Shown here piece after piece: positions 20,129 through 27,435 of a stretch of 30,052 bases of DNA (position 1 is the first letter of the stretch; each line of letters begins with the position of its first letter). A program made the translations under genes and the position numbers. The DNA is from Candidatus Zambryskibacteria bacterium RIFCSPLOWO2_01_FULL_47_14. Its GTDB lineage: Bacteria; Patescibacteria; Paceibacteria; UBA9973; Zambryskibacteraceae. The DNA is taken from NCBI GenBank assembly GCA_001824005.1, contig MHWG01000004.1, positions 61,344-91,395 of the forward strand. Reading direction: 5' to 3'. Under the pieces are notes generated by a model. That model saw nothing but the letters and a program-made list of their open reading frames with translations, was not told the origin of the DNA and did not search any database.

Positions 20129-20200
20129 GCCGAGGACAGGGATCGAACCTGCGACGTCCACTTTACAAAAGTGGTGCTCTACCAACTGAGCTACCTCGGC
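20128..20200 (-). tRNA. tRNA-Thr (anticodon TGT)
   Basis: The minus strand folds as a standard 73-base cloverleaf: acceptor GCCGAGG/CCTCGGC with discriminator U, D arm GCTC/GAGC, anticodon stem CCACT/AGTGG with loop TTTGTAA (anticodon TGT at plus 20167-20165, reading ACA and others), T arm GCAGG-TTCGATC-CCTGT with a G-U pair. CCA is not encoded. Its 3' base overlaps the last base of the convergent gene's stop codon. Confidence 0.97.
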
Positions 20201-20221
20201 TTAGGAAGAAATTTTAACACA

Positions 20222-20911
20222 TTATCTGTTTGATGTGCTTGAAGCCTTGCGAGTCTCGGCTTCAACAATTTGAAGCTTCTTTAGCGCGGGCACATTATTC
20301 TCCAACTCTTCTATTGTCTTAAACCCGTAATACGGTACGCCGTTGATGATGAGAGCGGGCAATTGCGGCTTAACTTTGTTTATGGAAATAAGTGTTTTAA
20401 TAGCGCCGAGGTCGAAGTGGTAATCGAAGGAGTAAACCCGCAGATCAGGATATTTGTCGCGGAGAGCGGTGAGCACATAGCCCATCTTCTCGCAATCTTC
20501 ACAACGATTTTCATCAGAGTAAAAGTAGAGGATGAAAGTGGGTTTGATATTGCACTTCAGGGTTAACTGCTTCATCAAGAGATAATCCTTGATCTCGAGG
20601 AGGAAATAGGAGCGCTTGAGCGAGTCGACGTCTTCTTCGCTGAACTCCGTTCGGTTCTCCGCGTATGAGAGCCGTTCACCCAAGGGGCCTAACTCTTTGG
20701 AGAGGAAGCCGGGACCAATGTCCTTGCAGGAAGTTTCGGCCAATAGCGCAAACTGGGTCTCGGAAGAAAGGATGTCTAAGGCCACTCGGTTCTCGATATC
20801 GCGGACGTCTTCGATTTTCTTGTCGGTAAGTTTGCTACTGGCAAAAACTGCCGTGCCAAAGATGGCAGCCGTAATCAAAAATGCTACGAGATATTTATTG
20901 GAATCAAACAT
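20222..20911 (-). CDS. Membrane-anchored thioredoxin-fold protein
   Basis: The 229-residue product has an N-terminal membrane anchor (about 8-25), a helical middle part (30-120) and a C-terminal thioredoxin-like domain (about 121-215). In that domain a strand FILYFYSDE is followed by CEDC (Cys137, Cys140) at the place of the CxxC redox motif, then helix EKMGYVLTALRDKY and LPALIINGVPYYGF with Pro185 at the cis-Pro position. The domain probably faces the outside of the membrane and exchanges disulfides, perhaps with cysteine-bearing exported proteins such as the transglycosylase (inference). It is not a close match to a named Dsb protein. It lies just downstream of tRNA-Thr on the minus strand. 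Confidence 0.78.
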   Translation of the reverse strand: MFDSNKYLVAFLITAAIFGTAVFASSKLTDKKIEDVRDIENRVALDILSSETQFALLAETSCKDIGPGFLSKELGPLGERLSYAENRTEFSEEDVDSLKRSYFLLEIKDYLLMKQLTLKCNIKPTFILYFYSDENRCEDCEKMGYVLTALRDKYPDLRVYSFDYHFDLGAIKTLISINKVKPQLPALIINGVPYYGFKTIEELENNVPALKKLQIVEAETRKASSTSNR

Positions 20912-21047
20912 AAGCGATTGACACTATACAGAAATAAACGTAGTTTTTCAACCCCAGGTGCAAGTAAAAAGAGTTTATTATTTGTTCCAATATATCGATA
21001 TATCGGTGTAATGGAAGAGTCGACGGGTTGAAGAGGCTGGATAAGGT
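20912..21047. other. Spacer between two minus-strand genes with an ATATATCGATATAT palindrome
   Basis: This 136-base spacer holds a perfect 14-bp palindrome ATATATCGATATAT (20990-21003) and, on the minus strand, TATAGT about 13 bases before the start of the thioredoxin-fold gene. No ORF or terminator is evident. The palindrome could be an operator. Confidence 0.4.
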
Positions 21048-22286
21048 CTAGCGCCAAGAAACCTTCCTCCTAAATGCTGTGTCAAACAGAGCTTTTGTCA
21101 ACCACAGCGGGACCATGAAGGTGTACAAGAAGAGATAGTAGAAAAGTCCTCTGGAGAGGCGGAATTTGCCCTCGGCGAGCCGAAGCGAGAGATAGAGGAT
21201 AAGAAGCGTGAGTGAGAGCGCGGTGATGACGATAATCGACAGCACGCCAGTATTGATGAAGTACCAGTCGAAAGTGGGGAAGTGGAACTCTCCCGCGAAG
21301 CCGATGGCGCGGAACTGGGCTATCTTCTCTAGAGCGAGTTTCGCCCAGCCGGTAAAGACGTTGCCCACCATAGCGAGCGAAGTGAAGGTTGAAAGGGTGG
21401 CAATAGGCATGATAAACATGCCGAAGTGTCCGTACTTTTTATTGAAGAATAGATCGCGATAATCGAATGCGTTATTCAAGAATCCATACGACCAACGGGC
21501 GCGCTGTTTAATGAGATCTTTAAGTGTTGATGGGGTAATGGTATAGACATGCGCGCCGTGAGAATTGACTATTTTGTAGCGGTTTTTCTGCATCCTCATG
21601 GCCATCTCCATGTCCTCCGTCATGTGCGCGTGCTTATAACCGCCGAGCTCGCGGAAAACGCGCGTGCGGAAAATCGAGAATGGCCCCGGCGTAACATAGA
21701 GTGCCCCCATAGAGGAGAGCATTCTTCTCAAAAATATGGACCAGCTGTATTCCGTCTTTTGAATGTATTGAAGAAAATTTTTGGGCTCATGGACCTTGAT
21801 TGAGGGCGTAACCGCCATCGTCTTCTCATCATCGAAGTAAGGCACAATCTTTTTGAGCGCCTCTGGAGTGACGAAGGAATCGGCGTCCAGACAGCCCACA
21901 AGGTCGGTAGAAACGGATTCCAGGGCCAAATTTACTGCAGTATGTTTGCCGCCATTTTCTTTGCTCAAAATCCTGATTCTCGGATTATGTCCGAATTTAT
22001 TTAAAACTTTCAAAGTTTTATCTGTCGAGCCGTCGTTGACAAGAATGATAGAGAGATTCTCTTTGGGATAATCGAGATTAAGTATGGATTTGATCGTGGC
22101 GGCTACCGTCTTCTCTTCATTAAAGCAAGGCACGATAATGGAGACCGTCGGGAACTTAGTCGGCTGCCACCCATTTTCCCGCTTCATCTCCTCGCGTACT
22201 TCCAGATATGTGATAAGAAGAAAGACCTCAAAGAATAGAGAGACGAAAAGCGAGCAATATAAAACTAGGGCTTGAATATCGGCCAT
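21048..22286 (-). CDS. Family 2 glycosyltransferase, processive (hyaluronan synthase/IcaA-like)
   Basis: The 412-residue membrane enzyme probably polymerises an exopolysaccharide from a UDP-sugar. It has an N-terminal membrane helix (about 6-27), a GT-A catalytic domain (about 45-270) with SIIVPCFNEE (49-58), VNDGSTD (83-89), LDADSF (133-138, metal-binding DxD), TED (223-225, catalytic base) and QRARW (261-265, the QxxRW motif of processive enzymes), then two or three C-terminal membrane helices (about 284-310, 345-372, 380-405). The product sugar cannot be read from the motifs. It is divergent from the PheRS gene with 37 bases between the start codons. Confidence 0.93.
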   Translation of the reverse strand: MADIQALVLYCSLFVSLFFEVFLLITYLEVREEMKRENGWQPTKFPTVSIIVPCFNEEKTVAATIKSILNLDYPKENLSIILVNDGSTDKTLKVLNKFGHNPRIRILSKENGGKHTAVNLALESVSTDLVGCLDADSFVTPEALKKIVPYFDDEKTMAVTPSIKVHEPKNFLQYIQKTEYSWSIFLRRMLSSMGALYVTPGPFSIFRTRVFRELGGYKHAHMTEDMEMAMRMQKNRYKIVNSHGAHVYTITPSTLKDLIKQRARWSYGFLNNAFDYRDLFFNKKYGHFGMFIMPIATLSTFTSLAMVGNVFTGWAKLALEKIAQFRAIGFAGEFHFPTFDWYFINTGVLSIIVITALSLTLLILYLSLRLAEGKFRLSRGLFYYLFLYTFMVPLWLTKALFDTAFRRKVSWR

Positions 22287-22323
22287 TTGCGATAAAATCT
22301 ACTATACCATAGCATATAAGACG

Positions 22324-23472
22324 ATGTCACAAAAGATAGTCATACAAAACGAAGAGGAAAACCAGCTCAAAGCGGAGCTTGAAAAGCGCACAGATACGGA
22401 AGCCAATCGAATGAAGAGGCTTTTGGCCATGCCGGATCTTTCGCGGACTGTCGGGAATCCAATATACGAAATAGTAGAGAGAGTTTTAACCGCGCCGGAA
22501 TTTAATGGTTTCGACACAATTGAGGTGCCGGAAATTGTTTCTACAGAGATTACATTCGATTTATTCGACTTCCCATCAGACCATCCGGTACGCTCGCCAT
22601 CGGATACTTATTATGTTGATGACAATCACATTCTACGCACCCACACGACAATCATGTGGTACTACTATCTGCAAGATGAAGATGTAAAACAAAGAATGGC
22701 GGCAGGAGAACCGGTAGGATGCTTCTCATTCGGCAAAGTTTATCGCAAGGACGAGCTCGATAAACAACACATGAATGTCTTCCATCAGATTGACGGCTGG
22801 TACCTCTCGCCGAAAGATAAGCAGGTGCTAACGGTTACCGATCTGCAGAACGCTCTCCTCGGCTTCGGCAGAGCCGTTTTCGGCAAGGATATCAAAACAC
22901 GATTCAATGATGATAAATTCCCATATACTGATCCCTCGATAGAAATGGAGATGGATAAAGACGGGCAGTGGATTGAGACCGGTGGGGCTGGCATTGTGAA
23001 AGGAAGCGTTCTTGAGAAGCTCGGAGTCGATTCGTCAAAATGGAATGGATGGGCCTTCGGTCCGGGATTAGAGCGTTTTGCTATGATTTCTATGGAATTA
23101 CCCGATATTCGATTGCTCTGGTCTGATGATTCTCGCGTGAAGAGTCAGCTCAAACTGGGGCAGAAATATAAAGAAGTTTCTAAATTCCCGCCAGTCTTGA
23201 GGGACATTTCCTTCGTCGTGCCAAAGACTTTCGTGCCCAATGATTATTTTGATTTGATCAGGGAAGTAGGGAAGGAGATGGTCGAGAATGTCGAACTTAT
23301 AGACAAGTACGAAAACGGTGAGAAATTCGGCGCTGATAAAATTTCTTACACCTACCGCATTACCTACCGCCACTTAGAAAAAACCTTAACCAACGAAGAA
23401 GTGAATGCTGTTCATGTGGAACTCGAGAAGCGCACGGAAATCGAATTCGGAGCAGAAATCAGAAGAGTCTAA
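22324..23472 (+). CDS. Single-chain phenylalanyl-tRNA synthetase-like protein (PheS core + FDX-ACB)
   Basis: It charges tRNA-Phe with phenylalanine if active. The 382-residue protein has the class II catalytic core of PheS: HPVRSPSDTYYV near motif 1 (87-98), motif 2 FGKVYRKDELDKQHMNVFHQIDG (136-158), and motif 3 GWAFGPGLERFAM (242-254) followed by PDIRLLWSDD. Residues about 287-382 (FPPVLRDISFVVP, ELIDKYENG, KISYTYRITYRHLEKTLTNEEV) form an FDX-ACB anticodon-binding domain, which in ordinary bacteria is at the end of PheT. Core plus FDX-ACB in one chain is the layout of mitochondrial PheRS (FARS2). The N-terminal coiled coil of bacterial PheS is reduced to about 40 residues, and no editing domain or pheT is adjacent. 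Confidence 0.9.
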   Translation: MSQKIVIQNEEENQLKAELEKRTDTEANRMKRLLAMPDLSRTVGNPIYEIVERVLTAPEFNGFDTIEVPEIVSTEITFDLFDFPSDHPVRSPSDTYYVDDNHILRTHTTIMWYYYLQDEDVKQRMAAGEPVGCFSFGKVYRKDELDKQHMNVFHQIDGWYLSPKDKQVLTVTDLQNALLGFGRAVFGKDIKTRFNDDKFPYTDPSIEMEMDKDGQWIETGGAGIVKGSVLEKLGVDSSKWNGWAFGPGLERFAMISMELPDIRLLWSDDSRVKSQLKLGQKYKEVSKFPPVLRDISFVVPKTFVPNDYFDLIREVGKEMVENVELIDKYENGEKFGADKISYTYRITYRHLEKTLTNEEVNAVHVELEKRTEIEFGAEIRRV

Positions 23473-23503
23473 ACAACATCCTTAAATACTTGAGAATGTC
23501 AGG

Positions 23504-23541
23504 ATGTAAACATTTCTCACGACCGTGAAAAATGTTTACAT
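23504..23541 (+). repeat. 17-bp AT-rich hairpin between PheRS and gyrB
   Basis: ATGTAAACATTTCTCAC (23504-23520) and GTGAAAAATGTTTACAT (23525-23541) pair with one mismatch around a GACC loop. No T-tract follows. Arm length and ATG...CAT ends resemble the hairpin after tRNA-Ser (3977-4017), though the sequences differ. It may act in 3'-end formation or bind a protein. Confidence 0.8.
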
Positions 23542-23614
23542 GGGATCTGTTGCGCAACGCGCGACGGGCTTTTTCTTTGTCCCCAAAAGGCTTTCTTTTT
23601 GCTCTGGAATTTGC

Positions 23615-23620
23615 TATACT
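23615..23620 (+). promoter_or_regulatory. Extended -10 (TGC-TATACT) of gyrB
   Basis: TGC-TATACT ends 13 bases before ATG 23634. It gives a very short leader without a Shine-Dalgarno. Confidence 0.5.
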
Positions 23621-23633
23621 GAAATGTAATTTT

Positions 23634-25604
23634 ATGGCTGAAAATAAGAAGAAATCGGGTAGCTATAGTGCAGAATCTATCACCGTCCTTGAAGGTCTTG
23701 AACCGGTACGGAAACGTCCGGGCATGTATATCGGAACCACAGGCCCTGATGGTCTCCACCACCTCGTTACCGAGATCTTCGACAACTCACGCGACGAGGC
23801 CATGGGTGGCTTCGCCAACGACATCGAGGTGGCCCTCCTGCCCGGCAATCGCGTGAGAGTGGTGGATAACGGCCGCGGCATTCCGGTCGATATTCACAAG
23901 CAGACCAAGGTTTCCGCGCTCGAAACAATCATGACTACCCTCCACGCCGGAGGCAAATTCAGCGGCGAGGGCTACAAAGTTTCCGGCGGCCTCCACGGCG
24001 TCGGCGCCTCGGTTGTCAATGCTCTCTCGATTTATTGCCGGGCCGAGGTGCACCGCGACGGCGGAATTTATATGCAAGAATACAGCCGTGGCAAAGCGAA
24101 ATCTAAAGTTAAGAAGTTGGAAAGTTCCAAGTTGCACGGAACGATCATAACTTTTGAGCCTGACACAGAGATCTTCCCAGACACCAACTTCGTCTTCGAC
24201 AGAATCGTTACTCATATGCGCCAGCAGGCCTACCTAGTGCGCGGCCTGCGCATAAGCATTCTCGATCTTAGAGAAATTGAAAATGAAAAAATCAAAGATC
24301 AAAATTTTTATTTAAAGGAACTCCAACTGGATGCCCCGTCAATGTCTTTCTACTTCGAGGGTGGTCTCATGTCCCTGGTGCGTTTTGAAAATGAGCATGC
24401 CAAGCCAATACATAAAAATATTTTCTACGTTGAGAAACCCGCTAATGGCAATCCTTACGAGACGGTGGAAGTGGCTCTCCAATATGTCGAGGACATTTCT
24501 TCGCGACTTCTGCCTTTTGCCAACAACATCTATACCGCCGAAGGCGGCACACACGTTACAGGCTTTAAAACGGCTCTTACCCGCACCCTCAATTCTTATG
24601 CCAGGAAAAATAATTTGGTAAGTGAGAAGGAAGACAACTTCACCGGCGACGACGTGCTCGAAGGGCTCACGGCCGTGATTTCCATCAAACTTCGCGAGAT
24701 CCAGTTCGAGGGCCAGACCAAAGGGAAGCTCGGCTCGGTTGAGGCGCAGGCCATGGTCACAACCATTTTCGGCGAAGCATTCGCGCAATTCCTCGAGGAA
24801 AACCCTGATGACGCCAGAGCTATGATCCAGAAGGTGGTCTTGGCGCTCAAGGCGAGGAAGGCCGCCAAGGCGGCCAAGGACTCGGTCTTGAGAAAAGGCG
24901 CGCTCGAAGGTATGACTTTGCCGGGCAAGCTCGCCGACTGCTCGAGCCATTCGGCGGAGGAGTCGGAACTCTTCATTGTCGAGGGAGATTCTGCAGGAGG
25001 CACGGCCAAGATGGGCCGAGACCGCCGCATCCAGGCTATTCTTCCCTTGCGCGGCAAGATTCTAAACATCGAGCGCGCCCGCCTCGACAAGATGCTTGCT
25101 TCCGAGCAAATCAAGAACTTGGTCGTCGCTCTCGGCACGGCAATAGGGGACACATTCGACATAACGAAGCTCCGCTACCACAAGATCATTATCGCCACCG
25201 ATGCCGACGTGGACGGGGCGCACATCCGCACTCTGCTTCTCACTCTCTTCTATCGCTTCTTCCGGCCACTCATAGATGCCGGAAACATCTACATAGCCCA
25301 GCCTCCGCTTTATAAAATTAAGATTGGCAAAAATTCGTTCTTCGCTTACTCCGATGATGAGAAGATCAAGATAGTAGGGAAGGAGGATGCCGGAGATATC
25401 CAAAGATACAAAGGTTTGGGAGAAATGAATGCCGAAGAGCTCTGGGAGACCACCATGGATCCAGCCAAAAGGATTTTGAAATTAGTCACGGTTGAGGACG
25501 CTCGCGAAGCCGACCGCATCTTCGATATCCTCATGGGCAGCGACGTGCCTTCCCGCAAATCTTTCATCCAGTCGAATGCCAAGAAAGCGGTGCTGGATGT
25601 GTAG
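23634..25604 (+). CDS. gyrB: DNA gyrase subunit B
   Basis: GyrB supplies the ATPase and part of the cleavage core of gyrase, which adds negative supercoils. ATG 23634 gives 656 residues starting MAENKKKSGSYSAESITVLEG, followed by the conserved RKRPGMYIG. The GHKL ATPase shows FDNSRDEA (Asp50, Asn51), VVDNGRGIP and GGLHGVGASVVNALS; the TOPRIM domain has VEGDSAGG with Glu450 and the metal site DADVDGAHI from Asp523; the C-terminal QRYKGLGEMN is intact. At 656 residues it is the shorter (Gram-positive-like) type without the proteobacterial insert. The frame extends upstream to 23532 but across a hairpin. ParE is an alternative that motifs cannot fully exclude. It ends in a terminator. Confidence 0.93.
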   Translation: MAENKKKSGSYSAESITVLEGLEPVRKRPGMYIGTTGPDGLHHLVTEIFDNSRDEAMGGFANDIEVALLPGNRVRVVDNGRGIPVDIHKQTKVSALETIMTTLHAGGKFSGEGYKVSGGLHGVGASVVNALSIYCRAEVHRDGGIYMQEYSRGKAKSKVKKLESSKLHGTIITFEPDTEIFPDTNFVFDRIVTHMRQQAYLVRGLRISILDLREIENEKIKDQNFYLKELQLDAPSMSFYFEGGLMSLVRFENEHAKPIHKNIFYVEKPANGNPYETVEVALQYVEDISSRLLPFANNIYTAEGGTHVTGFKTALTRTLNSYARKNNLVSEKEDNFTGDDVLEGLTAVISIKLREIQFEGQTKGKLGSVEAQAMVTTIFGEAFAQFLEENPDDARAMIQKVVLALKARKAAKAAKDSVLRKGALEGMTLPGKLADCSSHSAEESELFIVEGDSAGGTAKMGRDRRIQAILPLRGKILNIERARLDKMLASEQIKNLVVALGTAIGDTFDITKLRYHKIIIATDADVDGAHIRTLLLTLFYRFFRPLIDAGNIYIAQPPLYKIKIGKNSFFAYSDDEKIKIVGKEDAGDIQRYKGLGEMNAEELWETTMDPAKRILKLVTVEDAREADRIFDILMGSDVPSRKSFIQSNAKKAVLDV

Positions 25605-25625
25605 TACTTGCGCTTGACAAAATTC

Positions 25626-25658
25626 AAACCGCTCAGCCTGGAGGCCTGAGCGGTTTTT
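25626..25658 (+). terminator. Rho-independent terminator of gyrB
   Basis: AAACCGCTCAG (25626-25636) pairs perfectly with CTGAGCGGTTT (25646-25656), loop CCTGGAGGC, with five Ts at its end. Confidence 0.92.
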
Positions 25659-25695
25659 CGTTACCCCGACTTATCCACAGTTTGCAAGGAAATAG

Positions 25696-25760
25696 GTGGT
25701 ATTGCGTCTAGTATTGTGGCGGCTGGTGGGATAGAATGTTACAGGGTGGGAGAAAGTGGG
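25696..25760 (+). promoter_or_regulatory. Phased GTGG boxes upstream of mraZ (candidate MraZ operator)
   Basis: GTGGN words lie at 25696 (GTGGT), 25716 (GTGGC), 25726, 25746 and 25756 (all GTGGG followed by A), all spaced by multiples of 10 bp, one DNA turn. MraZ of E. coli and mollicutes binds tandem TGGGN/GTGGN boxes of this spacing before mraZ. A TAGAAT (25732-25737) lies between boxes 3 and 4, so bound MraZ would cover the promoter. Autoregulation is inferred. Confidence 0.75.
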
Positions 25761-25763
25761 ACA

Positions 25764-25837
25764 CGAATCAACGCGAATAAGATCGAATGTCGCGAATAGA
25801 TCCCATTCGTATCATTCGATCAAATTCGTAACATTCG
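25764..25837. repeat. Symmetric array of CGAAT / ATTCG words just before mraZ
   Basis: CGAAT occurs at 25764, 25774, 25784 and 25793; ATTCG at 25805, 25814, 25824 and 25833. The pairs are placed almost symmetrically about 25801, with 9-10 bp steps. The array ends 3 bases before ATG 25841. It could fold as an imperfect hairpin or form a protein-binding array. Confidence 0.75.
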
Positions 25838-25840
25838 TAT

Positions 25841-26236
25841 ATGTTTATCGGCGAATATACCCATAATATCGACGACAAGAATCGTTTCTCTCTTCCAGCG
25901 AGATTCCGAGAAGCTCTCGGCCGAAAAGTCGTTGTTACTCGAGGTAAAGATCATTGCCTTTTTCTCTATCCCAGCGGGACCTGGCTTCAAATCTCACAAG
26001 AGGTTAAGAAGCTAGGCCACATCGAGACCGATCCGCGCTTCGCCCGCTTCACTTTCGCAGGTGCCTCCGAAGTCGAGATTGATGCCATGGGAAGAATTCT
26101 GGTACCAGAATTCTTAAGAGAATTTGCCGGCCTCGGCAATTCTATCGTCATCACCGGCGTCCACGACAGGGTGGAAATCTGGAATGCCTCGCGATGGGCC
26201 GCCTACAGGAAGAAGCTCGAAAATGAGTACGCCTAG
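25841..26236 (+). CDS. mraZ: Division/cell-wall cluster regulator MraZ
   Basis: MraZ is an AbrB-like DNA-binding ring protein that represses its own dcw operon. The 131-residue protein has both family repeats: MFIGEYTHNIDDKNRFSLPARFRE with the DxKxR motif (residues 12-15 region) and EIDAMGRILVPEFLREFAGL with DxxGR (about 81-100). Length is normal. It is preceded by five phased GTGG boxes that fit its known target. The stop overlaps rsmH by 14 bases, so mraZ and rsmH are translationally coupled. Confidence 0.97.
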   Translation: MFIGEYTHNIDDKNRFSLPARFREALGRKVVVTRGKDHCLFLYPSGTWLQISQEVKKLGHIETDPRFARFTFAGASEVEIDAMGRILVPEFLREFAGLGNSIVITGVHDRVEIWNASRWAAYRKKLENEYA

Positions 26237-27059
26237 ACATAAGCCCGTTCTTTTACAAGAAGTTCTTGAGGGATTGAATCTTTCCGAAGACAAAATATTT
26301 GTCGACGGAACATACGGAGGCGGAGGTCATTCGGCGGAGGTGAAAAGGCGATATGGCGATAAGGTACAGGTTATCACCATCGATCAGGACCCTGCGACCG
26401 GAGCAGACACCACAGGAAACTTCCGCGACATCGAGGAACTTCTGGGTGAGACGAGACCCGACGCGATTCTTCTCGACCTTGGAATCTCGAGCGATCAACT
26501 CGAGAATTCCGGCAGAGGATTCAGCTTTCAGAAAGACGAGCCTCTCGATATGAGAATGGGCCAGACAGGACCTACTGCAACCGATATCCTCAACTCCTGG
26601 GACGAGCATGCCATTGAGCTTGTCCTCCGGGGATTCGGCGAAGAGCGATTTTCGAAGAAAATCGCGAAGGCAATTGTGGAAAGAAGGGAAGTAAAACCCT
26701 TTGAAACCACAACGGAGCTCGTCGATCTAGTGCTCTCCGTCCGGCCGAGAACTTTCCGCGACAGAATCCACCCCGCGACGAAAACCTTCCAGGCCTTGCG
26801 CATCGCGGTAAACGAGGAGCTCTCCGCTCTCGAAGAAGGCCTTGAGAAAGGATTCAAGTTACTCAAACCGGAAGGACGGTTCGCGGTCATTTCCTTCCAC
26901 TCGCTCGAGGACAGGATCGTCAAGAACTTCTTCCGCGACAAAGCGAAAGCTGGAGAAGGAAAACTTGTAAATAAGAAACCTATTATTTCTGACCAAGAAG
27001 AATTGGTTTCTAATCCCAGAGCCAGAAGTGCGAAATTAAGAGTTATCCAAAAATTATGA
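26223..27059 (+). CDS. rsmH: 16S rRNA (cytosine-1402-N4)-methyltransferase RsmH
   Basis: RsmH (MraW) methylates N4 of C1402 in the 16S decoding centre using S-adenosylmethionine. Start at ATG 26223 gives 278 residues with the expected HKPVLLQEVLEGL opening. SAM-binding VDGTYGGGGHS (about 28-38), ILLDLGISSDQLE and RGFSFQKDEPLDMRM, the PATKTFQALRIAVNEEL block and ISFHSLEDRIVKNFF are all present. It is slightly short (E. coli 313) through a compact middle. It overlaps mraZ by 14 bases and the ftsL-like gene by 4 (ATGA), as in a standard dcw cluster. Confidence 0.97.
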   Translation: MSTPRHKPVLLQEVLEGLNLSEDKIFVDGTYGGGGHSAEVKRRYGDKVQVITIDQDPATGADTTGNFRDIEELLGETRPDAILLDLGISSDQLENSGRGFSFQKDEPLDMRMGQTGPTATDILNSWDEHAIELVLRGFGEERFSKKIAKAIVERREVKPFETTTELVDLVLSVRPRTFRDRIHPATKTFQALRIAVNEELSALEEGLEKGFKLLKPEGRFAVISFHSLEDRIVKNFFRDKAKAGEGKLVNKKPIISDQEELVSNPRARSAKLRVIQKL

Positions 27060-27415
27060 AAAAATTTAGAATTAGCGAGGAACAGCTTGCTCTGCCATTC
27101 GAACGCGCGAGAAATATTTCCATAAGCTACGAAGACCGCCAGAAATATTTCTGGTTTCTGGCGGGAATCGCGGTCTTGTCCATTTTCATATATTTCTACG
27201 CCATTTCCGCCACAGCCAGAAACACCGCTTTGCGAGAGAACATGCAGGCCCACCTCTCCGATGCCGGCTCGAGGATCGGCGCCCTCGAATTTTCTTACGT
27301 TGCCTTGAAGAATGCCGTAACCTACGAGAAAGCTCATGAACTGGGCTTCAAAGAAGCCGAGAATCCCGTCTTCGTCACTAGAACCACCGACACGTCCCTT
27401 ACTTTAAACCGGTAA
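27056..27415 (+). CDS. ftsL: FtsL-like bitopic division protein
   Basis: FtsL is a small membrane protein that joins FtsB and FtsQ in the divisome and helps activate FtsWI. This 119-residue product has a cytoplasmic N-terminus (1-30), one membrane helix (about 32-52, FWFLAGIAVLSIFIYFYAI) and an outside helical region (53-105, ARNTALRENMQAHLSDAGSR) followed by KAHELGFKEAENPVF, which resembles the end of FtsL/FtsB proteins. The sequence is too diverged for a firm call; position between rsmH and ftsI and overall topology are the main support. The start overlaps the rsmH stop. Confidence 0.78.
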   Translation: MKKFRISEEQLALPFERARNISISYEDRQKYFWFLAGIAVLSIFIYFYAISATARNTALRENMQAHLSDAGSRIGALEFSYVALKNAVTYEKAHELGFKEAENPVFVTRTTDTSLTLNR

Positions 27416-27421
27416 AGAAGG

Positions 27422-27427
27422 TAAAAT
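27422..27427 (+). promoter_or_regulatory. -10-like element (TAAAAT) before ftsI
   Basis: TAAAAT ends 8 bases before ATG 27436. There is no Shine-Dalgarno. It may add transcripts within the cluster. Confidence 0.35.
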
Positions 27428-27435
27428 AGTTTTCT

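Noticed and set aside
25764..25837. CRISPR array
   Set aside because: The repeated unit is only 5 bases at about 10-bp steps and switches orientation; no long repeats or spacers and no cas genes are present.
25671..25840. Replication origin near gyrB
   Set aside because: Only one DnaA-box-like nonamer is present, no dnaA is nearby, and the region is better explained by mraZ control elements.
26528..27337. Minus-strand frame of 269 codons opposite rsmH and the ftsL-like gene
   Set aside because: It is the antisense shadow of two genes in a conserved cluster and has no recognisable domain.
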